Assembly: GCA_019638625.1 (NCBI GenBank)
Contig: JAHBTK010000003.1
Location: 558,001 to 622,000, forward strand
Direction of reading: 5' to 3'
DNA: 64,000 nucleotides
From: Chitinophagaceae bacterium
Lineage (GTDB): Bacteria; Bacteroidota; Bacteroidia; Chitinophagales; Chitinophagaceae
Part shown: positions 35,884 through 45,543 of the stretch, in pieces
How the letters are laid out: each line of letters opens with the position of its first letter
Position numbering within the stretch: the first letter of the stretch is position 1
Position numbers and translations under genes: made by a program
Notes under the pieces: generated by a model
Seen by the model: only the letters and a program-made list of their open reading frames with translations
Database searches by the model: none
Told to the model about the DNA's origin: nothing

Positions 35884-37584
35884 TTAACCCAGGTATTTGC
35901 CCACAATGGGCATACGCCTGCCCACACCAAAAGCTTTGGCGCTCACTCTTATGATGGGGCAGAACTGGTTCCGCTTATATTCATTGGTATTCACCAGCTT
36001 TAATATCCGGTTCACCAGGGCCGCGTCGATACCCATTGCAATGATCTCCTTTGGCCCCTGCCGTCTTTCAATATACTGATACAGTACCTTGTCCAGCACA
36101 TCATATTCCGGCAGGCTGTCGCTATCCTTCTGGCCGGGTCTCAACTCTGCCGAAGGCGCTTTGGTAAGTATATGCAGGGGAATAATTTCTTTGTGCCTGT
36201 TGATATATCTCGCCAGCGCATATACCTGCACTTTGTACACATCGCCCAGCACACTTAATCCGCCGGCCATATCGCCATACAGGGTTCCATATCCTGTTGA
36301 CAGCTCACTTTTGTTGGATGTATTAAGAAGGATATAGCCAAATTTATTGGCGATGGCCATCAGTATATTGCCCCGGCTGCGGCTTTGAATATTCTCTTCA
36401 GCCAACCCAAAGGGCAGGTCTCTGAAAATGGGTTCCAGGGTGGTAAGAAAACTGTCATACACTTCCCTGATCGGCACAATATCATAGGGGTTACCTAAGT
36501 TTTTGCTTAGCTGTTCCGCGTCCTCCACAGAATGTGAGGAAGAATACTGCGATGGCATCAGGATAGCCCGCACGTTCTCCGGGCCGAGCGCCTCACAGGC
36601 AAGGGCCAGTGCTACCGCGCTGTCTATACCGCCGCTGCTTCCCAGGATCGCTTTGGAGAAACCCATTTTAAAAAAATAATCCCTGATACCGAGTACCAGC
36701 GCATCATGTATCTGGCGGATATTATTACCGGCAGTAAGGAAATCGATGATCGCGTACGGGTCGTCAATTTTTGACACCCGCATCTCCGTTTCCGGGGATT
36801 GCCGCTCTATACTACCGGTAGCCGTAATCTCTTCCAGGTCCACCATACTAAAATCTTCTTCGAAATACTTCATCTCCTTTATGAGGTTACCCCTGTTGTC
36901 ATATACCAGGCTTCCGCCATCAAATACAATTTCCGTCTGCGACCCCACGGCATTACAATAAATTAACGGCAGCTTATATTTAAGCACATTTGCCCGGGCA
37001 ATTTCTTTCCGGTCTTCATCATGATCGTAATCAAACGGGGAAGCTGAAATATTGATCATGATATCCGGTTGCTGTTGTATCAAAATGTCCATCGGGCATA
37101 TCCTGTATAATGGATTATCTCCCAGGTTCCATATATCCTCGCAGATGGTCAGCGCTATTTTCTTTCCTTTAAACGTTATCGTATTCCATTCAAAAGCAGG
37201 CTCAAAATAACGGTACTCATCAAATACATCATAAGTAGGCAGCAGTGTTTTCCTGGCGATGCCTGCCACCTCTCCGTTATATAAAAACCAGGCAGCATTA
37301 AAAAGGTCCTTGCCCAGAACCTGCGGATTTCTTTCCGGCGAACCGATAATTACCGCAATGCCGGAAGTATGCTCCCTGATCTTTGCTACAGCATCGTAAC
37401 ACTGATTGACAAAATCTTCAAACTCCAGGAAATCACGCGGGGGATATCCGCAAACGCTTAATTCAGAAAATACAATAATATCCGCCTGCTGCTGCCGGGC
37501 GCTTTCTATTGCCGCGATAATTTTTTCCGTATTGCTTTTAAAATTGCCGATATGATAATTTTGCTGTGCCAGTGCTATTTTCAT
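35884..37584 (-). CDS. nadE: Glutamine-dependent NAD+ synthetase
   Basis: 566 residues, the two-domain form. The N-terminal nitrilase-like glutaminase domain has its catalytic Glu in VFSELSVCGYPPRDFLE, Lys in KTLLPTYDVFDEYR and Cys in LTICEDIWNLG. The C-terminal synthetase domain carries the pyrophosphate-binding loop LGSSGGIDSAVALALACEAL and NTSNKSELSTGYGTLYGDM. It amidates nicotinic acid adenine dinucleotide to NAD+ using glutamine-derived ammonia. It stands alone in a leftward row, 91 bp before the TIM-barrel gene. Confidence 0.96.
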   Translation of the reverse strand: MKIALAQQNYHIGNFKSNTEKIIAAIESARQQQADIIVFSELSVCGYPPRDFLEFEDFVNQCYDAVAKIREHTSGIAVIIGSPERNPQVLGKDLFNAAWFLYNGEVAGIARKTLLPTYDVFDEYRYFEPAFEWNTITFKGKKIALTICEDIWNLGDNPLYRICPMDILIQQQPDIMINISASPFDYDHDEDRKEIARANVLKYKLPLIYCNAVGSQTEIVFDGGSLVYDNRGNLIKEMKYFEEDFSMVDLEEITATGSIERQSPETEMRVSKIDDPYAIIDFLTAGNNIRQIHDALVLGIRDYFFKMGFSKAILGSSGGIDSAVALALACEALGPENVRAILMPSQYSSSHSVEDAEQLSKNLGNPYDIVPIREVYDSFLTTLEPIFRDLPFGLAEENIQSRSRGNILMAIANKFGYILLNTSNKSELSTGYGTLYGDMAGGLSVLGDVYKVQVYALARYINRHKEIIPLHILTKAPSAELRPGQKDSDSLPEYDVLDKVLYQYIERRQGPKEIIAMGIDAALVNRILKLVNTNEYKRNQFCPIIRVSAKAFGVGRRMPIVGKYLG

Positions 37585-37673
37585 CTATGGAGTTTTAATA
37601 CCTGGAAGCTGCCGTTACCTGTGCTGTTCCGGGCCATAAAGTTATGTTTCCACAGGCAGGCATAAATAATTTT

Positions 37674-38318
37674 CTATTGGGGCATCCTGTCGCCCAGGAA
37701 AATAATGCTGTAGATCAGGGCAATGGCAAACCCGACAAGAATACCGCCGGATATCCGGGTGATAAGGTTAATATTTGCCGGCGTCAGTTTTTTTCGCAGG
37801 TTACCGGCCAGTAATACCTTAGCGGTGTCCGCCAGCATATTAAACAAAATACAGATGGTAAAAATAATTACCCGCTGCTGCAGGGTATGGCTCACAGCAA
37901 AAGCAGTAGCATTTACCAACCAGAAAATAATTACACTGGGGTTAAGCGTATTGATAAGAAACCCTGACAGAAAGATCTGGGTATAGTCTTTTTTCCCAAG
38001 CCTTATGATGACATTGTCTCCTTTTGGCGTGCCCTTTACCCTCTTAAAAAAAAGATAGAACACCCCCAGTCCCAGCAAAAAAATGCTTCCGGCATACCCG
38101 ATCGCCCTTTTATATTCCAGCAATTCTTTTACCAGTTCGGAGAACCCGTTACTGACAATCACCAACAGGATATCACTTATCCATACGCCTGCAACGAAGC
38201 TAAAGCCGCCTTCGTGGCCATTAAAAATGCTCTGCTTTATAATGGTGAAAATTACAGGTCCTACAGACAATGCAAGAATAAATCCCAACACCAGTCCTTT
38301 CCATAAGGCCTCCGCCAT
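37674..38318 (-). CDS. LysE-family translocator
   Basis: 214 residues with about six hydrophobic helices. The N-terminus GLVLGFILALSVGPVIFTII is the LysE/RhtB signature (GxxxxxxxGP near residue 20), and SGFLINTLNPSVIIFWL near residue 118 is the second family motif. These inner-membrane exporters release amino acids or related compounds. No regulator or partner lies beside it. Confidence 0.88.
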   Translation of the reverse strand: MAEALWKGLVLGFILALSVGPVIFTIIKQSIFNGHEGGFSFVAGVWISDILLVIVSNGFSELVKELLEYKRAIGYAGSIFLLGLGVFYLFFKRVKGTPKGDNVIIRLGKKDYTQIFLSGFLINTLNPSVIIFWLVNATAFAVSHTLQQRVIIFTICILFNMLADTAKVLLAGNLRKKLTPANINLITRISGGILVGFAIALIYSIIFLGDRMPQ

Positions 38319-38461
38319 ACGCTAGAAAATTTACAATTCCGGGTAAATGTAAATAAACACCCGTTAAGTACAAGACAATTAAAATCCAATTTTTATATAA
38401 CGCCCGAACATTGCGGTTCAACCGCCCCGGCGCTATTTAATTAATATTTGATCACCCCTGT

Positions 38462-39976
38462 TTATTGCGTAAGAAAAGCCTGCCAGTCTTCCAGCATCTG
38501 CCCTTTCATTACGCGCGGAAATTTATGCTGCCCGCCCAGTTTACCCTTTGCCTCCATAAAACCCATAAACTTCTTTTCCGGCAGCACGGTCACAAATACA
38601 TCCTTTAACGCGCTTTTGCGCTCAACGGCATAGTCATCATTCAGTTGTTTCAGGTGTTCATCGATAGCTGTTTTTAAAGCCTCCGTATCTACACAGGTGT
38701 TACAAGCCACATACCAGTGATGGGCGAAAAACGAACCATGCGGAATGCCCGCCACCGTAAACTCGGGAATGGAAACATTCATTTGTTGTCCGGCCAGTTG
38801 AATGGCCTTATTCATGTTGTCCACGCTCAGATGCTCTCCCACCAGGCTTAAAAAGTGTTTTGTTCGGCCCGTTATAATGATCTCAGCCCGGTCTTTACTG
38901 GTAAACCTGATGGTATCTCCGATCAGGTAACGCCAGGCGCCTGCCGAAGTACTCAGCAGAATGGCGTAATCTTTTCCTTCCTCCACTTCGTGTATGAGCA
39001 GTGCTTCCGGGTTCTCCACGATATCGCCCGACGCGTTAAAGTTCCTGTTGTTAAAAGGCACAAACTCAAGGAATATATGTTGCCCCGTACAAAGCTTCAT
39101 TCCTTTTTCCGACTGCCTTTCCTGGTAAGCTATAAACCCTTCCGATGCAAGATAGGTTTCAATATAATGTAACGGTTTTCCCAGCAGCCTTTCAAAACCC
39201 CGCTTATAGGGGTCGAGCGAAACACCTCCGTGCACGTAAAATGCCAGGTTGGGCCAAAGCTCATGTATGTTTTTTAGTTTATACCGGTCCACTATCATTT
39301 CCATGCACATTTGTATCCAGGCCGGAACACCCACAATAAATCCGATATCCCATTTGGGCGCTTTTTCTACAATCTCACCCAGTTTTACGTTCCAGTCCCT
39401 GGTACGGGATATTTTTTTACCGGGCTTATAAAATGGCGAGAACCAAAACGGTACCTTCTGTGCGGTAATTCCACTCAGGTCACCCGCATAATATCCGGGA
39501 CCTTCCTGCAACTCGGTACTTCCGCCCAACATCAACCACCCCTTACGAATAGATTTTACAGGTATATTTTCATAATTGCGCAGGCTGAGTAGCTGCTTGA
39601 TCATGATAATGCGGTTGCCCCTCAACAGATCATCCGTAATGGGGATGTATTTGCTGGCGGAGCCGGAAGTGCCGGAACTGAGTGCGAAATATTTTATTTT
39701 ACCCGGCCAACATACATCGGGTATCCCTTCCAGGGTTTTGTGCCACCATTGATCATATATTTTATCATAGTCATACACAGGCACCGTTTCCTGGAATGCT
39801 TTCATCATATTCTTTTGAAGCAATATGGTATCAAAATGGTATGACTGCCCAAATTCGGTGTTTTTCGCTTTCTTCAACAACTTCTTCAATACACGGTTTT
39901 GTTGCCTGACAAGTGAGCCGGGTAGCTTTAACTTTCGTGCGATGGTTGCAGGAATTTGAATATCAATAATCCCCAT
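38462..39976 (-). CDS. GH3-family acyl-adenylate-forming protein
   Basis: 504 residues from the ATG at 39976; an in-frame ATG 30 codons upstream would add a leader not seen in the family. It follows the GH3 (auxin-responsive promoter family) acyl-adenylate fold: FALSSGTSGSASKYIPITDDLL is the ATP-phosphate loop, FYVHGGVSLDPYKRGFERLL and YLIGDTIRFTSKDRAEIIITGR are the motifs of the adenylation core. In plants such enzymes join amino acids to hormone acids; the bacterial substrate is unknown. Widespread in Bacteroidota as a single gene. Confidence 0.88.
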   Translation of the reverse strand: MGIIDIQIPATIARKLKLPGSLVRQQNRVLKKLLKKAKNTEFGQSYHFDTILLQKNMMKAFQETVPVYDYDKIYDQWWHKTLEGIPDVCWPGKIKYFALSSGTSGSASKYIPITDDLLRGNRIIMIKQLLSLRNYENIPVKSIRKGWLMLGGSTELQEGPGYYAGDLSGITAQKVPFWFSPFYKPGKKISRTRDWNVKLGEIVEKAPKWDIGFIVGVPAWIQMCMEMIVDRYKLKNIHELWPNLAFYVHGGVSLDPYKRGFERLLGKPLHYIETYLASEGFIAYQERQSEKGMKLCTGQHIFLEFVPFNNRNFNASGDIVENPEALLIHEVEEGKDYAILLSTSAGAWRYLIGDTIRFTSKDRAEIIITGRTKHFLSLVGEHLSVDNMNKAIQLAGQQMNVSIPEFTVAGIPHGSFFAHHWYVACNTCVDTEALKTAIDEHLKQLNDDYAVERKSALKDVFVTVLPEKKFMGFMEAKGKLGGQHKFPRVMKGQMLEDWQAFLTQ

Positions 39977-40206
39977 TGGCAATGTTGTCTGATAAATAGG
40001 TAAATACAAATGTAGGATACTCTTATATACACTCCTAATTCCACACAACGGATATTTGCCATCCATGGATATTAAAAATTATAATGGTTTTGCCGTGCGC
40101 CATATAATACAGATATTGCATTACTTTTCAGTCACATAGCTATACCGGTTTTTATGTACCCGGCAAACGCCGGGTATTAAGCGAAATGTTAAAACAAGAT
40201 ATTCCC

Positions 40207-41499
40207 ATGAAATATTTGCCCCTACCGCCGGAGATCTTTGTACAAAACAGGAAACGGTTTGCAGAGCGGATGCAGGAAAACGCGATCGCTGTCTTCAACA
40301 GCAACGACGAAGTGCCTTCCAACGGGGATGCCATTTACCGATTCAAACAGAGTTCTGATCTGTTCTGGCTTACCGGCATCAGCCAGGAGGATACCATGCT
40401 GATACTTTTTCCTGATAATCCTGATAAACAATACCGGGAAGTACTGGTGCTGCTCCGTCCAAACGAACTAAAGGAAAAATGGGATGGAAGACGGCTGCGG
40501 GCAGCGGAAGCTACGGCTGTTTCCGGTATAAAAACGGTGGTTTGGCTCGACTCCCTGGAAGCATTATTACAAACCTGGATACATGTAGCCGAAACCATAT
40601 ACCTGAATACAAATGAAAATGACCGGAAGGCGGGTTACTATCCTTCGAGGGACTACCGGTATATAGAAGAGATGCGCAAACGCTACCCGCTTCATCAATA
40701 CAGGAGAAGCGCGCAGATCATAAAAGAGTTGCGCTCCGTAAAATCGGCGGCGGAAGTATCTGTGATACAGAAAGCGATAGACATTACGGAAACCACCTTC
40801 AGGCAACTGTTGAAGACGATCAGGCCGGGGATAATGGAATATGAAATTGAAGCCGAGATATACCACTCCTTTTTGCGGAACCGGGCAACCGGACCTGCGT
40901 ATAATTCCATTATTGCCAGCGGGGACAGGGCCCGGACCCTCCACTATGTTTTTAACAACCAGGAATGCAAGGCCGGGGAACTGGTGCTTATGGACTTTGG
41001 CGCCGAATATGGCGGCTATTGTGCCGATTTAACGCGTACCGTTCCCGTGAGCGGCAGGTTTACAAAAAGACAAAAAGACGTTTACAATGCCTGCCTGTAC
41101 TTGCATCGCTATGCCGCGTCTATTTTGAAGCCGGGAATTTTACTGGCTGCCTATACGGACAAGGTAGGCGGGGAAGCTACCAAACAGTTCATCAAACTGG
41201 GCCTACTGAGCAAAGCGGATGTAAAAAACGAAGACGCTTCCAACAGGGCCTACCGCAAGTATTTATACCACGGCATATCGCATCACCTGGGAATAGATGT
41301 TCATGATATCGGGTTGCGTACCCGGCCCGTCAGAGCAGGAAATGTGTTTACTATAGAACCGGGCATTTATATTGAGGAAGAACAGATAGGGATCCGCATA
41401 GAGAACAATTTCTGGATCACCAAAAGCGGGAACAAAGACCTTATGAAGAATATCCCCATTACGGCGGAGGAAATAGAAACCCTGATGAAAAAAAAGTAG
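40207..41499 (+). CDS. Aminopeptidase P family Xaa-Pro peptidase (M24B)
   Basis: 430 residues from the ATG at 40207. An N-terminal creatinase-like domain is followed by the pita-bread metallopeptidase core with all five metal ligands: MDFGAEYGGYCADLTRT (two Asp), GISHHLGIDVHD (His), FTIEPGIYIEEE (Glu) and IGIRIENNFWIT (Glu). The enzyme removes the residue before a penultimate proline and uses two Mn or similar ions. Cytoplasmic, no signal peptide. It begins the rightward group with pssA, purS and rsmI, but is separated from pssA by 44 bp. Confidence 0.93.
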   Translation: MKYLPLPPEIFVQNRKRFAERMQENAIAVFNSNDEVPSNGDAIYRFKQSSDLFWLTGISQEDTMLILFPDNPDKQYREVLVLLRPNELKEKWDGRRLRAAEATAVSGIKTVVWLDSLEALLQTWIHVAETIYLNTNENDRKAGYYPSRDYRYIEEMRKRYPLHQYRRSAQIIKELRSVKSAAEVSVIQKAIDITETTFRQLLKTIRPGIMEYEIEAEIYHSFLRNRATGPAYNSIIASGDRARTLHYVFNNQECKAGELVLMDFGAEYGGYCADLTRTVPVSGRFTKRQKDVYNACLYLHRYAASILKPGILLAAYTDKVGGEATKQFIKLGLLSKADVKNEDASNRAYRKYLYHGISHHLGIDVHDIGLRTRPVRAGNVFTIEPGIYIEEEQIGIRIENNFWITKSGNKDLMKNIPITAEEIETLMKKK

Positions 41500-41543
41500 C
41501 CGGTCGGTCTCATACATCAACTAATATTAACCGTTAGTACACA

Positions 41544-42308
41544 ATGAAACATATTCCGAATCTGTTTACACTTTTGAATCTTTTTTTTGGTTGCCTGGCC
41601 ATTATTGTAATCCTCCAAAGCGGCATCACCCTGGTAAATACCGAAGCAGGCGGACAAATGATGAGCATGCCGGAGCATATTTTCCTGGCATCTCTCTTTA
41701 TCGGGCTGGCTGCGGTTATCGATTTTCTTGACGGGTTTGTGGCCCGGCTCTTCAATGCGCAGTCTGAAATGGGCAAACAACTGGACTCCCTGGCTGATGT
41801 GGTGAGCTTTGGGGTGGCTCCGGGTTTGATCATTTACCAGTTTTTGCGCCTGTCTGTCGCCCGGCAGGAAGACGGGCTGGATGCCTCTGTTGCCTGGCTG
41901 TATCCAGCATTGCTCATTCCCTGCGCGGCTGCGTGGCGGTTGGCCAGGTTCAATATAGACGAAACGCAAACCTACTCATTCCGGGGAGTACCTGTTCCTG
42001 CCGTGGGACTGGTAGTAGCTTCCCTGCCCCTGGTCTTCTGGAGTATGGAGACGCCCGAACTAATCAATCTTTTTTTGAACAAATGGGTGTGGTATGCTGT
42101 TATTGTTGCATTATGTTACCTGATGGTATCCAATGTTCCTATTATAAGCCTCAAATTCAAAGATTATACCGTTAAGAATAATCTGCCCAAACTATTACTT
42201 GCCGCTATTGCCATTGTGCTGGCTATCCTTTTTAAATGGGCGGCGGTACCGCTAATATTTATAAGCTACATTCTGCTATCTTTGCTCTTCAAAAATAAAA
42301 TAGCATGA
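41544..42308 (+). CDS. pssA: CDP-diacylglycerol-serine O-phosphatidyltransferase
   Basis: 254 residues with about seven hydrophobic helices. The CDP-alcohol phosphotransferase motif is complete: DFLDGFVARLFNAQSEMGKQ then LDSLADVVSFG (DGxxAR, G, DxxxD). The position at the N-terminal third and FNIDETQTYSFRGVPVPA match the type II serine enzyme. It makes phosphatidylserine, the precursor of phosphatidylethanolamine, at the inner membrane. The stop overlaps purS by 4 bp. Confidence 0.93.
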   Translation: MKHIPNLFTLLNLFFGCLAIIVILQSGITLVNTEAGGQMMSMPEHIFLASLFIGLAAVIDFLDGFVARLFNAQSEMGKQLDSLADVVSFGVAPGLIIYQFLRLSVARQEDGLDASVAWLYPALLIPCAAAWRLARFNIDETQTYSFRGVPVPAVGLVVASLPLVFWSMETPELINLFLNKWVWYAVIVALCYLMVSNVPIISLKFKDYTVKNNLPKLLLAAIAIVLAILFKWAAVPLIFISYILLSLLFKNKIA

Positions 42309-42556
42309 CCTACGCTGTACATATCAACGTGATGCCTCTCAAAGATTTACTGGACCCCCAGGGGAAGGCTGTTTTGAGCGGGCTGAAGAATCTTGGATTA
42401 AAGAGCATCCAAGATGTACGCATTGGCAAGCATATTACCCTGCAGATAGAAGCGGCATCAGAAGCGGAAGCAAGAGCTCTTGCCGAAGAAGCCTCTAAAA
42501 AACTATTGGCCAACCAAGTGATGGAGCAGTTTGATATTACCGTCCATCCATTGTAG
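42305..42556 (+). CDS. purS: Phosphoribosylformylglycinamidine synthase, PurS subunit
   Basis: 83 residues. AVHINVMPLKDLLDPQGKAV, then GLKSIQDVRIGKHITLQIEA, is the PurS signature. PurS holds PurL and PurQ together in the three-part purine synthesis enzyme. purL and purQ are not in the window. Its start overlaps the pssA stop (ATGA), a purely positional link between lipid and purine genes. Confidence 0.93.
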   Translation: MTYAVHINVMPLKDLLDPQGKAVLSGLKNLGLKSIQDVRIGKHITLQIEAASEAEARALAEEASKKLLANQVMEQFDITVHPL

Positions 42557-42567
42557 TATACTCCGCT

Positions 42568-43287
42568 TTGGAAACGTCATACGCTACCGAAGTCCGTCCG
42601 GTACCACCGGAAAATGAAACAGTTTTGTTCATCGTCCCGTCTCCTATAGGCAACCTGGGGGATATCAGTTTTCGCGCCATAGAAGTGCTGAAAAAGGTGG
42701 ATTTGATCCTGGCGGAAGATACCCGGACCTCCTCGGTATTGCTGAATCACTACCATATTCAAAAGCCGTTGACCCCATACCATCAGCACAACGAACACAA
42801 GGTGGTGCATCACCTGGCGGAGCAACTGCTGCAGGGGAAAAAAATGGCCCTGCTAACGGACGCGGGTACCCCCGGTATATCCGACCCGGCATTTTTGCTG
42901 ATACGGGAATGTGTGCGTCAGCATATTAAAGTGGAATGCCTGCCGGGCGCTACCGCATTTGTACCGGCGCTGGTAAACAGCGGCTTACCCATTAACCGTT
43001 TTTGTTTTGAAGGGTTTCTGCCGCTTAAAAAGGGAAGGCAAACTTTGTTCAGGAAACTGGCGGAGGAAGAACGCACGATCGTTTTTTACGAATCCCCGCT
43101 GCGGTTGGTAAAAACCCTGGAAGAATGTATCACTTATTTCGGTGCGGAGCGGCAATGCTGTGTCAGCCGGGAGCTCACCAAAAAATTCGAGGAAAACAAA
43201 CGAGGCAGTTTGCGGGAAGTATGTGAGCACTTTAAGGCAAAATCAGTAAAGGGGGAAATTGTAGTAGTGGTGCAGGGGAAGGAGTAA
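42568..43287 (+). CDS. rsmI: 16S rRNA (cytidine(1402)-2'-O)-methyltransferase
   Basis: 239 residues. LFIVPSPIGNLGDISFRAIE is the classic N-terminal motif, LLTDAGTPGISDPAFLL binds SAM and FCFEGFLPLKKGRQ is the family hallmark. RsmI methylates the ribose of C1402 in the decoding centre. The start is taken as TTG at 42568 because no ATG lies between the upstream stop and the first motif; this adds about 18 residues before the core. A later TTG closer to the motif is possible. It is 11 bp from purS. Confidence 0.93.
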   Translation: METSYATEVRPVPPENETVLFIVPSPIGNLGDISFRAIEVLKKVDLILAEDTRTSSVLLNHYHIQKPLTPYHQHNEHKVVHHLAEQLLQGKKMALLTDAGTPGISDPAFLLIRECVRQHIKVECLPGATAFVPALVNSGLPINRFCFEGFLPLKKGRQTLFRKLAEEERTIVFYESPLRLVKTLEECITYFGAERQCCVSRELTKKFEENKRGSLREVCEHFKAKSVKGEIVVVVQGKE

Positions 43288-43358
43288 TTGTTTTTTACAG
43301 GCTGTCTGTGCTTTTGTTCTTAGTCAACCAACATGTCTTTCACCCTCCACCAGCGCTG

Positions 43359-43826
43359 TCAGGGCGCTACCTGTACATTTCGGTTGAAGCTTTCATCCAG
43401 CGAAATAAGGGTTTCCGTTCTTTCTATCCCTTTTATCTTCTGTAGTTCATCGTGGAGAACATGTCTCAACTGCGCGATATCCCGGCATACCACTTCTATA
43501 AACATGCTGTAGTTGCCCGTGGTATAGTTCAGGCGGACGATCTCGGGTATTTTTTTGAGATCTTTTGCCACCGTATCATAGAGGGAGCTTTTTTCCAAGT
43601 AAATACCGATAAAAGCGGTAATGTCATAGCCGAGTTCCTTCAGGTCCACGTTCAGCCGGGTTCCCCTTACAATGCCAATTTCCTGCAACTTTTTAATCCT
43701 CACATGGATGGTTCCCCCGGATACAGACAGGTTTTTGCCCAAATCAGCATAGGAAATACTGGCATCGTCCATCATGGCGGACATAATTTGCAAATCCAGC
43801 TTGTCAAGGTTGGGCTTTGTTGCCAT
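43359..43826 (-). CDS. Lrp/AsnC-family transcriptional regulator
   Basis: 155 residues. An N-terminal helix-turn-helix (LQIMSAMMDDASISYADLGK then SVSGGTIHVRIKKLQEIGIV) is followed by a RAM/ligand-sensing domain (ITAFIGIYLEKSS, NYSMFIEVVCRD, IKGIERTETLISLD). These regulators form octamers and respond to amino acids. The gene is convergent with rsmI, and the 100 bp upstream are very AT-rich, where its own promoter probably lies. The regulated genes cannot be named. Confidence 0.9.
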   Translation of the reverse strand: MATKPNLDKLDLQIMSAMMDDASISYADLGKNLSVSGGTIHVRIKKLQEIGIVRGTRLNVDLKELGYDITAFIGIYLEKSSLYDTVAKDLKKIPEIVRLNYTTGNYSMFIEVVCRDIAQLRHVLHDELQKIKGIERTETLISLDESFNRNVQVAP

Positions 43827-43932
43827 TTTTGGTGATTTTTTATAAATTAATGCATAACTACTACAAATTATCTAAAAAAATCTAAAAAACGGCAGTAGTT
43901 TCTAAAAAAAATAAAAAAGTATTAAAAATTCA

Positions 43933-44814
43933 TTAGCTCCACTCTTCCCATTTCTTGTCCTGGGCTTTGTTCACCCTTGCAGCGATAACAATGCTTACCT
44001 CATAAAGGATAACCAGGGGAATGCAGACGATCATCTGGCTACCCCAGTCGGGGGAGGGGGTGATGATAGCCGCAAGTACCAGCAGCGCCACATAGGCATA
44101 TTTACGGTAGGTTCTCAAAAAACCTGCCGTCAGCAAACCTATCCTTGCCAGCAGCCAGGAGGCCATGGGCAGTTCAAAAGCGATGCCCGACCCCAGGGTA
44201 ATGTCCATCAGCGATTCGAGATAGTCACTGAGCATTGGACGATATTCTAATTGATGTTGACTACCGAGCTCATAGTTATATAAGAAATTGAAAGTAAAGG
44301 GAGCCAGCATAAAGTATCCGAAAGCCGCCCCGAGAAAGAAAAAAAGAGATACCCATAAAATGATACCACGGGTATGTTTCAGCTCCTGGGGCTTTAAAGC
44401 GGGCTTTACAAAACGCCAGATCTCCCAGCACAGGTATGGGAACGCCAGGATGAGGCCGGTTGTCGCGGCGATCATAATACTGGCCATGAAGGGTCCTGCC
44501 ACTGTAGTAATCTGGATATTCATATTGATAGGTGGCATACATAGCGAGTCACCCAATCCTATTTTATGGCTCAGGGCACAAAACATCCTGTAGGAAATAA
44601 AATCGGTACGGGTAGGCCCTAAAATAATATAATCGAAGATAAAGTCAATAAATACAAATGCTGTAATGGCAAAAATGAGTACGGCTAAAACGGATCGTAC
44701 TATATGCCAACGCAGTGCTTCCAGGTGGTCTACAAAGCTCATCTCCGCTTCGTCCTCTTCCCGGTTTCCTCTTATGCGCTTAAAAAACGACTTCCTTTGT
44801 GATTCAATTGCCAA
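43933..44814 (-). CDS. tatC: Sec-independent protein translocase TatC
   Basis: 293 residues with six predicted membrane helices. MSFVDHLEALRWHIVRSV near the N-terminus and the cytoplasmic loop ending FVKPALKPQELKHTRG contain the conserved Glu and Phe/Pro pattern that recognises the twin-arginine signal. The start is ambiguous: TTG at 44814 gives a charged leader (FFKRIRGNREEDEAE) as in other Bacteroidota TatC, while an ATG at 44742 would begin at MSFVDHL. No tatA lies beside it. It serves exported proteins such as that at 34.8 kb. Confidence 0.93.
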   Translation of the reverse strand: MAIESQRKSFFKRIRGNREEDEAEMSFVDHLEALRWHIVRSVLAVLIFAITAFVFIDFIFDYIILGPTRTDFISYRMFCALSHKIGLGDSLCMPPINMNIQITTVAGPFMASIMIAATTGLILAFPYLCWEIWRFVKPALKPQELKHTRGIILWVSLFFFLGAAFGYFMLAPFTFNFLYNYELGSQHQLEYRPMLSDYLESLMDITLGSGIAFELPMASWLLARIGLLTAGFLRTYRKYAYVALLVLAAIITPSPDWGSQMIVCIPLVILYEVSIVIAARVNKAQDKKWEEWS

Positions 44815-44958
44815 CGCTCAGAAAATTAAGGTAGCAAACCTAATAAAAACTGCTGACATCTATCCAGGCGTTTTTATTTTATTGAAAGTCAGTATGGAAG
44901 CCGGGGAAACAACCGTATGGAAACCCCGGGGAAATACATCTTAATAAAAACTTAACAT

Positions 44959-45474
44959 ATGGCTGAAATAAATGCATCCCCGGTACAGGGCGGCAAAAAA
45001 CGCCCGGAACGGCAGTTACGTGTAGATATGACCCCAATGGTGGACCTGGGCTTCCTGCTGATCACGTTTTTTATTTTTACAACGGTGGCACAATCGCCGC
45101 AAACCCTGAAACTGGTATTGCCGGTGGACGGACCTTCCACCCTTACCGGCAAGACCAAAACCCTGACGGTTTTGCTGAATGAACCCGGAAAAGCGGTTTG
45201 TTATAAAGGAATTGCCAGCGAAAAGCCCCCGTTACAGCACGTTAGCATGGCTGCCGGCAGCAGCGAACTGAGAAAAGTGATACTGGCAAAACAACGGTTA
45301 CTAAAGCAGCATACCGGCACCGCTGATTCACTGGTAGTGGTCATCAAGCCCGGACAGGAAAGCCATTACCAACAATTGATCGCGGTACTGGACGAAATGG
45401 CCATTTGCGAAGTAAAAAAGCACGTGGTGGCGGAACCGGATGCGGATGATCATTTGCTACTTTCTTCCGAATAA
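44959..45474 (+). CDS. ExbD/TolR-type biopolymer transport protein
   Basis: 171 residues. A short cytoplasmic tail leads into RVDMTPMVDLGFLLITFFIFTT, the single membrane helix that carries the conserved Asp used for proton flow, and then a periplasmic domain. ExbD works with ExbB to energise TonB-dependent outer-membrane uptake. No exbB or tonB gene is adjacent, so it must pair with a subunit encoded elsewhere. It is divergent from tatC. Confidence 0.85.
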   Translation: MAEINASPVQGGKKRPERQLRVDMTPMVDLGFLLITFFIFTTVAQSPQTLKLVLPVDGPSTLTGKTKTLTVLLNEPGKAVCYKGIASEKPPLQHVSMAAGSSELRKVILAKQRLLKQHTGTADSLVVVIKPGQESHYQQLIAVLDEMAICEVKKHVVAEPDADDHLLLSSE

Positions 45475-45543
45475 CAGGGGATAATTTTCACCTGGTTACA
45501 CATAGTTTCAATTTTAATTGGAACTTTGTGTCAACCAGATTTT